DNA of 64,000 nucleotides, from the NCBI GenBank assembly GCA_029204225.1, contig CM055101.1, positions 62,996,171-63,060,170 on the forward strand, written 5' to 3'. This document shows, piece after piece, positions 1-10,156 of this stretch. The position numbers and the translations under genes are program-made. Under the pieces are notes generated by a model that made no database searches, was not told the origin of the DNA, and saw only the letters and a list, made by a program, of their open reading frames with translations. The stretch is from Diphasiastrum complanatum (taxonomy: Eukaryota > Streptophyta > Lycopodiopsida > Lycopodiales > Lycopodiaceae). Within the stretch, counting starts at the first letter, position 1. Each line of letters starts with the position of its first letter.

Positions 1-285
1 TCTTCTAGAAATCCTTAACATACAATACGTTTCATGAATTTCAAGCTAAGACTGTGAATACTAGTCAAAAATCGTTGAATTCGAAGTGAAATACAGTTAC
101 GACTATGGGGAAAGTCCATAACATTGATCTTTAGACTAAGAACAATCAAGATCCGGAGAAACAACTTACTTGGAGGTCAATTCCACCACCAGAAAGAAAA
201 AGCAAAGAGCTACTAACAAAAAGCTGCAAAAAGTAAAAAGCGTCTCCACCTTTTGATCGATGCAAGCCCAAAGCTCTAATACCAT
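1..285 (-). mobile_element. Leader and primer-binding site of a minus-strand Copia-like element
   Basis: Read on the minus strand, positions 284-273 give tggtattagagc, which matches the initiator-methionine-tRNA primer-binding site of plant Copia elements. The following bases (to position 1) look like an untranslated leader. An LTR would then begin on the plus strand at 286 with TG. The element runs off the left edge, so its coding part is not visible. The call rests on the primer site and its position beside a TG. I found no paired LTR. Confidence 0.45.
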
Positions 286-2160
286 TGTAAAGATTGCCTT
301 ATGTAGATCTTGCTGCAAACACCAAAAGGAGAACTATGGAGCCAAATGTTAGGGACCCAACTCCCTTGGGTCCCAAACCTAACTTGAGACTGAACGATGA
401 CTGGGCCTGTTGACTTGACCAGTGACTCGTGAACTTGCATGGTTGCCACGTGTCGTAATCTAGGACGTGCGCATGGCTTCAAGTCTCCCACCTTGGAGGT
501 ATACAAGGGAAGGAGGACTCATTTGCCATCCATTCTATCTACCTAGGAGAAGGTGGATGGAGAGCAGTGTGCACAGCCAGGATGAGTGCTAGCTTGAGGC
601 AGGAGATGGCTGAGCGCCTAGGCAATGGTATGGGAGACTGTCTAGGATGGAAGTCGGATCTTGCTTGTTAACGGTCACAGGACAGGGCACGGAGGGTGGA
701 CCTGGATTGGGTACTATGGCGGGGTGGAACGTGAAACCGGCACCTGGAGGTTTGCAGTAAGAGAGAGTCTAACATACGGTATCAATTCCACTGTATGCTG
801 AAAGCAGGTGTGTTGATCCGAAAGGGTTATCTTGTAAGTTATGATCTTTTTGAAATTTATTAGTTAGTCAGGAAATGTGTTTTATTCACATTTTGTTTCC
901 TTCTAACATCTGTTTTTAGTGTTTTTTTGAGTTTAAAAAAAACAGATTATGCTCCTTCCCGCGCTGCCACGTGGCACTGTCCTGCAGCGGACAGGTGGCA
1001 GGAATCTGCGGACAGTGATTCCACTGGAATCTGTGGGTCGCGGATAGAAATCCGCACAGATCTGTGACGGAAAACAGGTCCCAAAGGGCAGCGAGGGACA
1101 GCTGCTGTCCGCGGCAGTTTGTAGGAAGGGTGCGGACCAGCGAAGGGGGGGGTCCTTGGGCGCCAGCTAAGAAAGTAACCCTGGCAGGAGGTCACCCATC
1201 TGACCTGTGAAGGCATAGGTGGCAAAGTGTTGCCACTTGGCAGATTGTTATCAAGCATGTGAAGGGAGGCATGCCTCTCCTATGCTTAGTTTCATGAGAT
1301 GAGAGAGTGGAGGTGGTGGTACATCTCTCCCTTTGCTGTCTTCTTATCCTTGTGGCAGCCATGGACAATACCATTTGGATGGTAGAGGAGCTGTCATGCC
1401 CACAACTGGTCTTGGGTAGCGTGTCCACGCTAGGGATCAGTAGACCAACAACCTGTAACTTAATTGTGACTATAAGGGAATTAGGGCCCTTATGTGTATA
1501 AAGTCATAATTAATGGTTGTAGGCCTAAACTCATGATGGTGGATTTGTATGGGTCTATCAGTGAGTCATAGGGTGACTGGATGATGTGGCCCAGATAGGC
1601 TGCAGAGGTGTCCAGTGAGGTGTCACAGTGTACTACTAGTGGTGCATGGGTCTTGGAAGGTATAAGTATACCCATTGGGCTCTCACTAGTGCATGCCTGG
1701 TTGTGGCAATGGTAGCAGTATGTTGCCGGAGTGACATCTCTCCTATTGAGCATTGATTGGTGATCCATAGCTTGGGGGCTAAATCCGTTCGATCTAGGAT
1801 TGGTTAGGTTGGTTTGTCCATCATCTGTTTCCTTGTTATTCTATGGATTCAGCATCCTAGTGGTGATCCTCAGTTGAGGTCTTTATATTGGTTACGATGC
1901 AACACCTTTCTTGACTTTCAAGTTTTATGAATAGATGACGGACCTGTTTCAAGAATCAGAAACGCTAGGAAATTTAGATATTACAGAAATCCTTCAAGGA
2001 TTATAGATGTAAGAGAAGGAAATTAGAAAACACTCTTGTAGTAGAAGAGTTGTTAATTACAAGTCCTAAACACTGCGTTCCGGAATGTGGGGGTCTGGAA
2101 CGGCATTCTGGTGCAACTGAGATTTCTCTGTAATGGTGCAATCCAGTAAGATTCTTGAGG
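286..2160. other. Probable LTR body followed by GC-rich sequence, origin unclear
   Basis: The segment starts with TG directly after the primer-binding site described to its left, so its first part is probably LTR. The far end of the LTR could not be located. The stretch 950-1300 is clearly more GC-rich than the rest of the window. No reading frame here looks like a real gene. If the TOR-like exon to the right is real, this whole stretch would lie in one of its introns. Confidence 0.35.
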
Positions 2161-2776
2161 CTAAAAAACAAAAAGTTGGGTGTACAGAATTGACACATCA
2201 CGCATGCACATAGTCATGGTCCTTGAGACAAACATAATGTGGATATCACCTAGAACCAAAATAAAATTTATAAAAAAGCATTCCTTGATATGCAACGTAC
2301 ATGTCAGCCTCACATCTACTTCAAATGTGTATACTCCACGTGACTTCCTTTTAGGCTTATTTAGAAAAGTTCTTAACATCACTCTGATCGTACCGAACAC
2401 TTGATTGATTTTCCCCACCCTCATGGTTCTTTCATCCTCTTTCACCACACTTTCCTAGTGACCTATGCAAGAGCTCCCAAGCTTCGTCTTTTTTCATCGT
2501 GGAGTTAAATGTCATCGTTTCATGGTTTGCCATATTCCCCACAGACGTGGGACCAAAAAGCAAGGCACCTACCTGATGGTGGGACCTTAAAGTTTCATGA
2601 TAGGTTGCACTCGGCAATACAATCAACAAGCGTGAAATGGTAATTGTTCACTGAAGGAGGACAATTTCCGAGCTCAAAAATAAGTTCAAGGAGGAGTTTT
2701 GAATTTGCCAGCTATACATACTCTTGCTTCCCAGAAGGAAACGATGTTTTCAGAAAATTAGTATGTAGGCACTAAC
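2161..2776 (-). other. Candidate intron sequence downstream of the TOR-like exon
   Basis: The segment starts, in minus direction, with the donor GTTAGT right after the 35-codon exon at 2777. I searched the minus strand for a following TOR-like exon (expected to start near an EGA/RKHVEE-like peptide) and saw none. It contains nothing else I recognise. Confidence 0.4.
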
Positions 2777-2881
2777 CTTCAGTGGAGGCGACCGAGTGCA
2801 GAGCTCAGCAAGCAGGCGTTGCAGCGTGTCCTGTGATCCTCGAGACTTTTGCACTAGGGGAAGTCCGCTTGCTGTGGCCAT
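2777..2881 (-). CDS. TOR: First coding exon of a TOR-kinase-like gene (partial)
   Basis: The exon starts at an ATG (2881) in a strong plant context (AGCATGGCC), with an in-frame stop a few codons upstream. It runs 35 codons to a canonical donor, CTGAAG|GTTAGT, in phase 0. Residues 16-30 read SQDTLQRLLAELCTR. From memory, plant TOR proteins begin with a variable stretch followed by a segment like SFDTLNRVIADLCSRGNPK; the order G-S-x-D-T-L-x-R-x-x-A-x-L-C-x-R is shared. TOR is the large PI3K-like kinase that couples nutrients and energy to growth. Only this exon is visible; the HEAT repeats and kinase domain would be far to the left. The upstream leader and promoter-like sequence support a gene start. 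The identification rests on a short match and could be wrong. Confidence 0.5.
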
Positions 2882-2931
2882 GCTGGCAGACACCCTCCTT
2901 TACCGAACTACATCACTGCTGATCTGCATCA

Positions 2932-3075
2932 ACATCCCACTGCACAATCGATTGCATAATAATATAAATAAGTACAAAACGATCCAAACTCATCAAACCT
3001 AAGACATCCAGCTGTACAATTGATTGCATGATGATATTACTATACGCACAAAGGCATCCAAACTCGCCTAATCTG
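2932..3075. repeat. Imperfect 72-bp direct repeat
   Basis: Two units starting at 2932 and 3004 share acatcc, then a 'tacaattgattgcat'-like core and a 'catccaaactcg'-like end. They are diverged by many substitutions. The repeat lies between the TOR-like coding exon and its presumed leader, so probably in a leader intron. Confidence 0.6.
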
Positions 3076-3119
3076 AGATATGCTACATACAAGAGAAATC
3101 GAAAAAAAAAAACAAGGTA

Positions 3120-3720
3120 AGATATGCTAGTAGACGCATATTAGGTCACAAACTGGAACTACCAAGAATCGTAATGAGATCAAACACGAGGTTTGTTGAT
3201 ATCCATAAGTTTATGAGGAAGCTTCGCGGCCAGCAAAGATGCACATGCATGTAAGATCGCGAAAAAGAGTAGGGATAATTGATTGGGAGGGGCAATACTC
3301 CTGCCACTCTGATCTTGCTCCAGGCAGGAAGACAGATGCAAAGCTTTGATGCTCGCTCGCTCGCTCGAGGAAGACGACGACGATCGAAAAGCATGGAATC
3401 GTGATGCACCTGACGAACGAGCGTGCGAAAGCAAAAGCAGCAACGAGTAAATAAGAGACACGCCACTCGAGAGCATATGTAGTTGGGGTATTTTTAAGCC
3501 CGCCACCATTGGATGCTTCTAGGGCCGTTCAGATCCTGCCACGTTTCAGAGATAAATCGTTGAAAACCTTACACGTTTCTCGTATGATTCGTGGCAAGCA
3601 TCCAAGTGGACTACCCTAAAATTTCGCGTGCTATTAAGTCCCTGCTAATAGGCCCTTCAATGAGCCACTAGTTACTTGGTATTTGTCGATACTTCTGCCA
3701 TAGAGCAGCACCTCCAGTGG
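3120..3720 (-). promoter_or_regulatory. Leader exon and promoter of the TOR-like gene
   Basis: Read on the minus strand, a TATA-like stretch (cttaaaaata, 3498-3489) is followed by about 350 bases rich in CpG and pyrimidine runs, with a (CGAG)n-like run at 3351-3368. This is typical of a plant 5' untranslated exon. No conserved protein is seen: two overlapping reading frames of about 105 codons look like by-products of low complexity. Upstream (3500-3720) lies a CCCTAAA element near 3614 that resembles a telo-box, and an AGGCCC-like site near 3651. Transcription start and splice sites are inferred. Confidence 0.4.
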
Positions 3721-3724
3721 TTGC

Positions 3725-3922
3725 ACTAGAGAGGGTGGCTACGGCAAGTAGCCCATTGTTGGATGCACATACCCATATGTAGCATTTGCAGATCTTTGAT
3801 GAAGATTAAAAACATTTTAAAAGACTAGAGAGGGTGGCTACGGCAAGTAGCCCATTGTTAGATGCACATACCCATATGTAGCATTTGCAGATCTTTGATG
3901 AAGATTAAAAACATTTTAAAAG
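3725..3922. repeat. 99-bp tandem duplication
   Basis: Units 3725-3823 and 3824-3922 are identical except for one base (3761 G versus 3860 A). Such a near-perfect copy indicates a very recent duplication. It is not part of an element I recognise and lies just upstream of the inferred TOR-like promoter. Confidence 0.95.
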
Positions 3923-4997
3923 CCTTGTTATGGCTCAGAATTTGCCTGTTTTTAACCAACCAAATGATGTCGTGTGTCCGATATCACTCCTCACAATCGC
4001 TACATTTTTTAACCATTTTATTTCTTTCCTTTTGTGATGCACCTAAAGGCCTCCACCAAAGCGACTTCAAGTTTTGAATTTCTTACTCCTGTCCCCAATG
4101 CCATGTTCTGTTATTATGATATTTTCACACACATTTGTAGAGAGCATGTCTATTTTTTCGAGAACTCAAATGTTCACAGGCAAGAAAGAATGGGAAGGCC
4201 ATGATCTCATTTCACACATACAAGTGCCGATCCCTGATGTGACAAATGACTTGGCTTAAAAAAATGCTAACATGGGGTAAGGGGGGATGCTAGTGAGTAC
4301 TACTCAACATCTCCACATATCCTAGGACCCCTATATTTTAGGAGCCGTTTAAATTTGATTTTCTAGGTGACAGAACACTCTTGTGACTCATATACAATAT
4401 AGGATAGAGAACAAAGAACTCCCAGATAGATTTGTGTGAAATGGGGGGCAATGGAGGGGGGTCGATGTGACTCTCACTATTGGCTCCCTTTGTGTGTGAG
4501 ATCACCATTGTTATGGACTAGATAATGTTTGTTTGGAGGCCCATCATAAAGATATAGTAGCAAGTTTTTTCATTGAGCCACCCTAAAACTCATATCCAAT
4601 TTGGTCTATGATCTTTTCATGAGAATGCATTGTAATCTATACTTTTTGAGATAAGCAATTTTGGAAATATTGGTGACATTAGAATTCAAGACCAAATTGT
4701 AGCATCCCTTCCAAGCTTGATCCTTCATGTTTATGTACCTATTTGAAAGCTAATAAAGTAATTTAATATCCCACATGTGTTTCATGTTTGTGATCATTGG
4801 ATTTTAGGAGCAATTGCCAATGTAGTGAATTTGTTTTGGAAATACGAGACTAGTTTTGTGATTTTTTTGCGATCTATTTGTGCTACATTTTGTGTCTAAA
4901 ATAATGAGATTTGATTTTGATATCTTTGCCTTTGAAATAAATATGGAATTGAGTGTCAATGCAGTGCATCTTTAAATTTCATAGAATAGAACTATTG
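3923..4997. other. Intergenic sequence without recognised features
   Basis: This is AT-rich plant spacer. Short open frames exist but show no codon bias or motif. The segment ends at the GATAT target site of Copia element A. Confidence 0.6.
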
Positions 4998-5002
4998 GAT
5001 AT

Positions 5003-6501
5003 TGTTGGAAATTAAGCCCACGGTTGTCTCCTTGGAATCACAAACTTAGACAACCAATTTATTTGAAGAACGTCTACAACGGGCTTCTGGCTAATCTCCA
5101 GCAAAGGGTAACCAATCATGTCATAATTTCAAGTTCAGATGTTAAGTTTAATAATTGGCCATCTTCAAGGATTTCTCCAAACTAGCATTTAGAACGAGTC
5201 TGCAGAAATACATTACTTTCAAGACAGTCTGCAGAAATGAACTATGTTCACAACAATGTCGCGATAGATTCGCGAATCTAGCATAGTCAATAGTTTAAAC
5301 TATTCCGTGAAATGTTCGCGAAAGTTTCGCGACACTATCATAGTTCAACAGTTTAAACTATTTCGCGACAGTTTGCAACAGTTCAAAAAGTTTAACTTGT
5401 GCAGTTCAAAAGTTCAACTGTTTTTAACACCTTCGCATTTTTCGAAATGCGAAGAGAGAGAAAATTCTCGATGGTCATCTATTTTCATGAGTTAAACTGT
5501 TTTAAAGACACCTTCATCTTTTTAAGGGCACCTTCGTCTTTTTAAGGACACCTTCGCTTTTTTAAGGGCACCTTCGCCTTTTTCGCAAAATCCCAAAGAG
5601 AGAGAAAAATGTCGAAGTTCATCTACTTTGAACGAGGGACATTCCCAGCCACTTCCCAAATTTGCGAAGTGAGAGAAAATCACTTCCCCTAAAAAGTGAA
5701 GTGAGAGAATTTGTGACACCCTTGTCCACGTCAACATTCCCTACGGGTTGACAGTATACATTATGTATAGTTGTCATAGAAGCCATATACTTCCAAGTTA
5801 CATTATGTATAGTTGTCATAGAAGCCATATACTTCCAAGTACAACGGCTTACCTAATTAGGTGACAATCATTTATTGTAGTTAATACATGGATGCAATCT
5901 ATAAATAGATCATCCTAGCACAGATTACACGAGACGCTCCGTCCATAAGACATATTATTTTAGCCTCCCAGTTACGCCGTCATTCTATTTTGTAACTGCC
6001 ATTGTTGTGCTTCAGTGTAATATAGCAACAATACGCTTTTCTATCTGTGTATAACGTAGATGAATGCTTATTGTGATTTGAATGCAATCTATCATTGTTT
6101 GATCGCGCTTGTTTACTCACTCTGATCAGAACACGAACGTCTACGACTCCTCGGTTTCTGATCAGACGATGGCTATGTTTGATGCCTGAGGAACTCGTGA
6201 TATCATACTGCTCTTTCCATCTATTTCTGAACCAAACTTCACGTTGTCTCCATTTTTCAGTAATACCACACACAAACCATCTCTAATCTCTTCGGTGGAC
6301 TGTACTCTCATTTTTGTGAGTATGAATTAATTTTTAAGATCTTGTTGGACAACTAGAACACCAAAAATCAGTGATTATACTTAGCATAAGCTCTCTATCA
6401 AATTGTTTTTGCATTTAGCAGCTGATTGTAACAGGAGAGCTGTTCTGCAATATTCCTACTCTCTTCTCCATTCACGTTCTTCCATCTCCCTTGTCCCATC
6501 A
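5003..6501 (+). repeat. 5' LTR of Copia element A
   Basis: The LTR runs from TGTTGG to CA, right before the primer-binding site. Its first third contains a run of short repeats of the type 'caccttcgcctttttaagg' (about 5510-5585). Near 5890-5905 there is a TATA-like 'ctataaata' (again in the second LTR near 8046), which probably marks the element's own promoter. Confidence 0.9.
5757..5840 (+). repeat. 42-bp tandem duplication inside the 5' LTR of element A
   Basis: Units 5757-5798 and 5799-5840 (tacattatgtatagttg...) are identical. The second LTR of the same element has only one unit (near 7945-7986). The duplication therefore arose in this copy after insertion. Confidence 0.95.
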
Positions 6502-6544
6502 GATTGGTATCAGCCTAGCTCATATAAAACGGGAGATTGTTAAT

Positions 6545-7755
6545 ATGTCTCATATAGGTAACTCTTCATCATCATCCAACAAGGCTAGAATCGTTAACGA
6601 GTTCAAGAAAGTTCTTTACTTTTAGCATGTCTAATTCTACTACCATCACTTCTCACATCAATAGCTTCAAGTCTTTATTGGATCAGTTATCAGCTATAGG
6701 ATGTTTTATTCAAGATGATGATGTCGTCATGACCTTGCTTTCTTCTCTTCCAGAGTCATATGAGCACTTTGTGGTGATGATCTCCACACAACTCGACCTC
6801 ACTCTTCAAAAGGTGATTGGTCACCTATTTCAAGAAGAAATGCGGAGAAAGACCAACAGCCTGTCTATCAAAGACAAATCCATGGCTCTGTACACCAAGA
6901 AGAAAGACTACTCCAAGGGCAAGAATCAAGTGCAACAGTGACATCAGAAGCCTCACAATCAAGATGAGCAAGGTGGATCGCGCAAGAAGCTTTTCTACAT
7001 ATATTCCAAGAGAGCCAATCACGACATCAAGGAGTGTCGTATCCGGATCTACAACGAGGCAAAGCAGCAGCAGCCAGACTCCTCCAACGCGGCGGAATTC
7101 AAGGAGCAAGATACGCATTTCTTAATGGCTTACAACAGCAACAATGAAGACTGTGATAGCTAGTACCTGGACAACGGCGCTACCCAACACATGACCTCTC
7201 GCAAGGAATGGTTTACCAAGTATGCAGCTTACAGCAGAGATCAATTCATCTACCTCGGAGATTCAAGCACCATACGCGTGGAAGGCAAAGGAATAGTGAA
7301 AAACACATTCAACAACAATCTATTTGTTTGTGTTCTCAACATCCTTCACGTTCCTCAACTATCAAAGAACTTGTTATCAGTCTCTAAGATAGCTGATGAG
7401 GACTACACTGTTACTTTCTCATTTGAGCAATGTACAATATTCGAGGAAGATACTATTCTAACTGCATGCACTAGAGTCAAAAATCTTTATGTACTCCAAT
7501 TGCATTAAATAGTGTCTCTAATGAAAATGTAAACGATAATGCTACTCTATGGCATAGTCGATTTGGACATGTGAATACAAGTTCGCTTTCTTGTATGCGT
7601 TGTAATAACTTAGTTGATGGATTGTATGTCCCTTCTTCATTAGATAGGATATATTTCTTTTGTGAATCATGCGTCTATGGCAAACACTCTAGAAGCAAGT
7701 TTCCCAAATCACATTCGACAACAAGTGGATCTTCAAGAAGAAGATCAACTCTGAT
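6545..7755 (+). pseudogene. Copia gag and protease remains of element A
   Basis: The fragments show a gag segment of the UBN2 type (LLDQLSAIGCFIQDDDVV..., from 6627), a degenerate zinc-knuckle region near 7000, a protease active-site block (LDNGATQHM near 7168), and a pre-integrase segment (near 7560-7720). Several breaks are present. It is a fossil and gives no product. Confidence 0.85.
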
Positions 7756-8647
7756 GGGCACCTTCGCCTTTTTCGCAAAATCCCAAAGAGAGAGAAAAAT
7801 GTCAAAGTCGTCTACTTTGAACGAGGGACGTTCCCAGCCACTTTCCAAATTTGCCAAGTGAGAGAAAGCCACTTCCCCTAAAAAGCAAAGTGAGAAAATT
7901 TGTGATGCCCTCATCCACATCAACGTTCCCTACGAGTTGACAGTATACATTATGTACAGCTGTCATAGAAGCCATATATTTCCAAGTACAACGGCTTACC
8001 TAATTAGGTGACAATCATTTATTATAGTTAATACATGGATGCAATCTATAAATACATCATCCTAGCACAGATTACATGAGACGCTCCGTCCATGAGACAT
8101 ATTATTTGAGGCTCTCAGTTACGCCGTCATTCTATTATGTAACTACCATTGTTGTGCTTCAGTGTAATATAGCAGCAATACGCTTTCTATCTATGTATAA
8201 CGTAGATGAATGCTTATTGTGATTTGAATGCAATCTATCACTGTTTGATCGAGCTTGTTTACTCACTCTGATCAGAACATGGACGTTTATGACTCCTCAG
8301 TTTTCGATCAGACGATGGCTGTCTTTGACGCCTGAGGAACTCGCGATATCATACTGCTCTTTCCATCTATTTCAGAACCAAACTTCACATTGAATCCATT
8401 TTTCAGTAATATCACACACAAACCATATCTAATCTCTTCGGTGGACTGTACTCTCATTTTTGTGAGTAGGAATTAATTTTTAAGATCCTGTTGGGCAACT
8501 AGAACACCAAAAAACTGTGATTATACTTAGCATAAGCTCTCTATCGGATTGTTTTTGCATCTAGCAGCTGATTGTAATGGGAGAGTTGTTCCGCAATATT
8601 CCTTCTCTCTTCTCCGTTCGCGTTCTTCCATCTCCCTTGTCCCATTA
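7756..8647 (+). repeat. Second (3') LTR of Copia element A, partial
   Basis: The segment matches 5566-6501 along its length apart from the 42-bp duplication and scattered substitutions. It ends right before the GATAT target duplication. Confidence 0.9.
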
Positions 8648-8652
8648 GATAT

Positions 8653-8874
8653 TTTTATGACAAATTTACATTTGACAATAATTGTCTTAGCTTCATTGGC
8701 TACATTAGAGGCTGCAACATATTTTGCTTTTGTTGAAGATAATGTCATGATAGATTTTTTTCTACTTGTCCATGGAATGGGTCCTTTCCTAAATAAAAAA
8801 AACATGGTATTTACATCACTTGCCCCGTCTCTGCACCTACAAACGATGATACAAATATTTGGTTTTGCAAGGTC
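8653..8874 (-). pseudogene. Old Copia RNase H fragment
   Basis: The minus strand encodes a block like IMTLSSTKAKYVAASNVA, which is the TLSSTEAEYxAA motif of Copia RNase H. It lies between elements A and B, and the target duplications of both sit at its two edges, so it predates both insertions. It is broken. Confidence 0.75.
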
Positions 8875-8879
8875 TACAT

Positions 8880-9631
8880 TGTGAAAATCAAAAAGCCATC
8901 CAACTTGGCTATTGGGGTTGATGAAGATTTTCATCTTGCATGTAGTGTTACAAGTTGTAAATGTCAAATTTAGCCTTGTAGAAACTCAAGCTATATCTCA
9001 TGCAATATGGTCTACTTGTCATATGTGACATGCATATAGATTTAGATAGTGAAATGGCCAATATTGGGCTAGTAGAAACTCGAGGTACCGTAAATGCATA
9101 GAGAGCTAAGTGTCCAAAATGACATGTACACATGCAAGTGAAATTGTACATTAGTAGTGTAGAATTTGCCACATGTAGAAAGTAGGTAGATGTAAAGTGA
9201 CATGTGTCACTATTTTGGTAGATTGCACTTGTAGATGTGGAGGAAAGTGGTTGCATGTTAGTACTACCACAAGTTTTTATCATTCCCTATATATGTAAGT
9301 GAGAATCCTCACTATTCTTGATGATGAATCAAACTTTGTAGCAAAACCATGTCAATTTGGATCTTGATTTTGTAAGTTTGTAATATGATTCTCTCTCTAA
9401 CTCAAGGAGGGACTTTTTCTCATGTAATTAATTTTCATTGTACTTTTCCACACGTGTGGAATGTAGTTACTTTTGATGATTTGCATTATGGATTGTGTTC
9501 TAGCCTTGGATTCTAGCATTAGATTGTGGATTTCAATCTAAATGAGGTTCATGTGCTATCACAAAGCTTACGGAAGGTCATTAACACATTTGTGATTTTT
9601 TCACACATGTGGTTTGCCCGGTTTTTTCACA
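8880..9631 (+). repeat. 5' LTR of Copia element B
   Basis: The LTR starts TGTGA and ends TTTTTTCACA. It carries the palindrome ccacacgtgtgg (9448-9459) and a second CACATGTGG near its end (about 9604-9612). Confidence 0.93.
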
Positions 9632-10156
9632 TGGTATCAGAGCCATGCTAAGCTCTTAATGCAATAATCAGTTTCTGCATGAGAAATACTGAGATAATTC
9701 AAGCTAGGAGCATGATTTCACACTTTTATATCAGTTTTTGAGGATCTTGTGAATGTAAGAGGTCATTAATGTAATTATCAGATTTGAACAGAGGATGTAC
9801 AGATTTCAGACTGTTCGCACGTGTGAAATCCAGCCTATCTCTTTCCTTTTGTTCTCCCTTATGCTTCATCCAAATATATTGACAGTATAGCTTACTGGAA
9901 AGCTAAAGATGTCTACTTTCCACTATGATTGGTTTCAAATCATTCTGATGAGCCTAGAAAGAGTTGTAAACACTTAAAGTAGGGTGGGTAGGTCGCCTAA
10001 TCCTGTGTGGCCGCTTTTGATTTGTTCCAGGAATTTGCTAGTTTGATTCTAAATCCATTTCTGAGTTGTCAATCATAGATAGAATTGTTCTAAAGAGAGA
10101 AGCAACACATTCAATTCCATTTATTTGTCATTAATAGAAAATTTCTCAAAGTGAAC

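Larger units (their letters stand above)
5003..8647 (+). mobile_element. Ty1/Copia element A, broken
   Basis: A fossil LTR retrotransposon. It has a 5' LTR (5003-6501), a primer-binding site (tggtatcag, from 6505), a short internal part with gag and protease remains, and a partial second LTR (7756-8647). GATAT flanks it on both sides (4998-5002 and 8648-8652), so both outer edges are those of the original insertion. By eye the LTRs are roughly 92-93 percent identical, which indicates a fairly old insertion. It is broken at several places and much shorter than a full Copia element. No integrase core or reverse transcriptase is recognised. Confidence 0.9.

Noticed and set aside
947-1258. GC-rich minus-strand frame of 103 codons as a host exon.
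   Set aside because: It has no motif, no credible splice sites at both ends, and lies in probable LTR or intron sequence.
3146-3509. Two overlapping minus-strand frames of about 105 codons with Ser runs.
   Set aside because: They overlap in different frames, consist of low-complexity leader-type sequence and have no domain. They fit better as a 5' untranslated exon.
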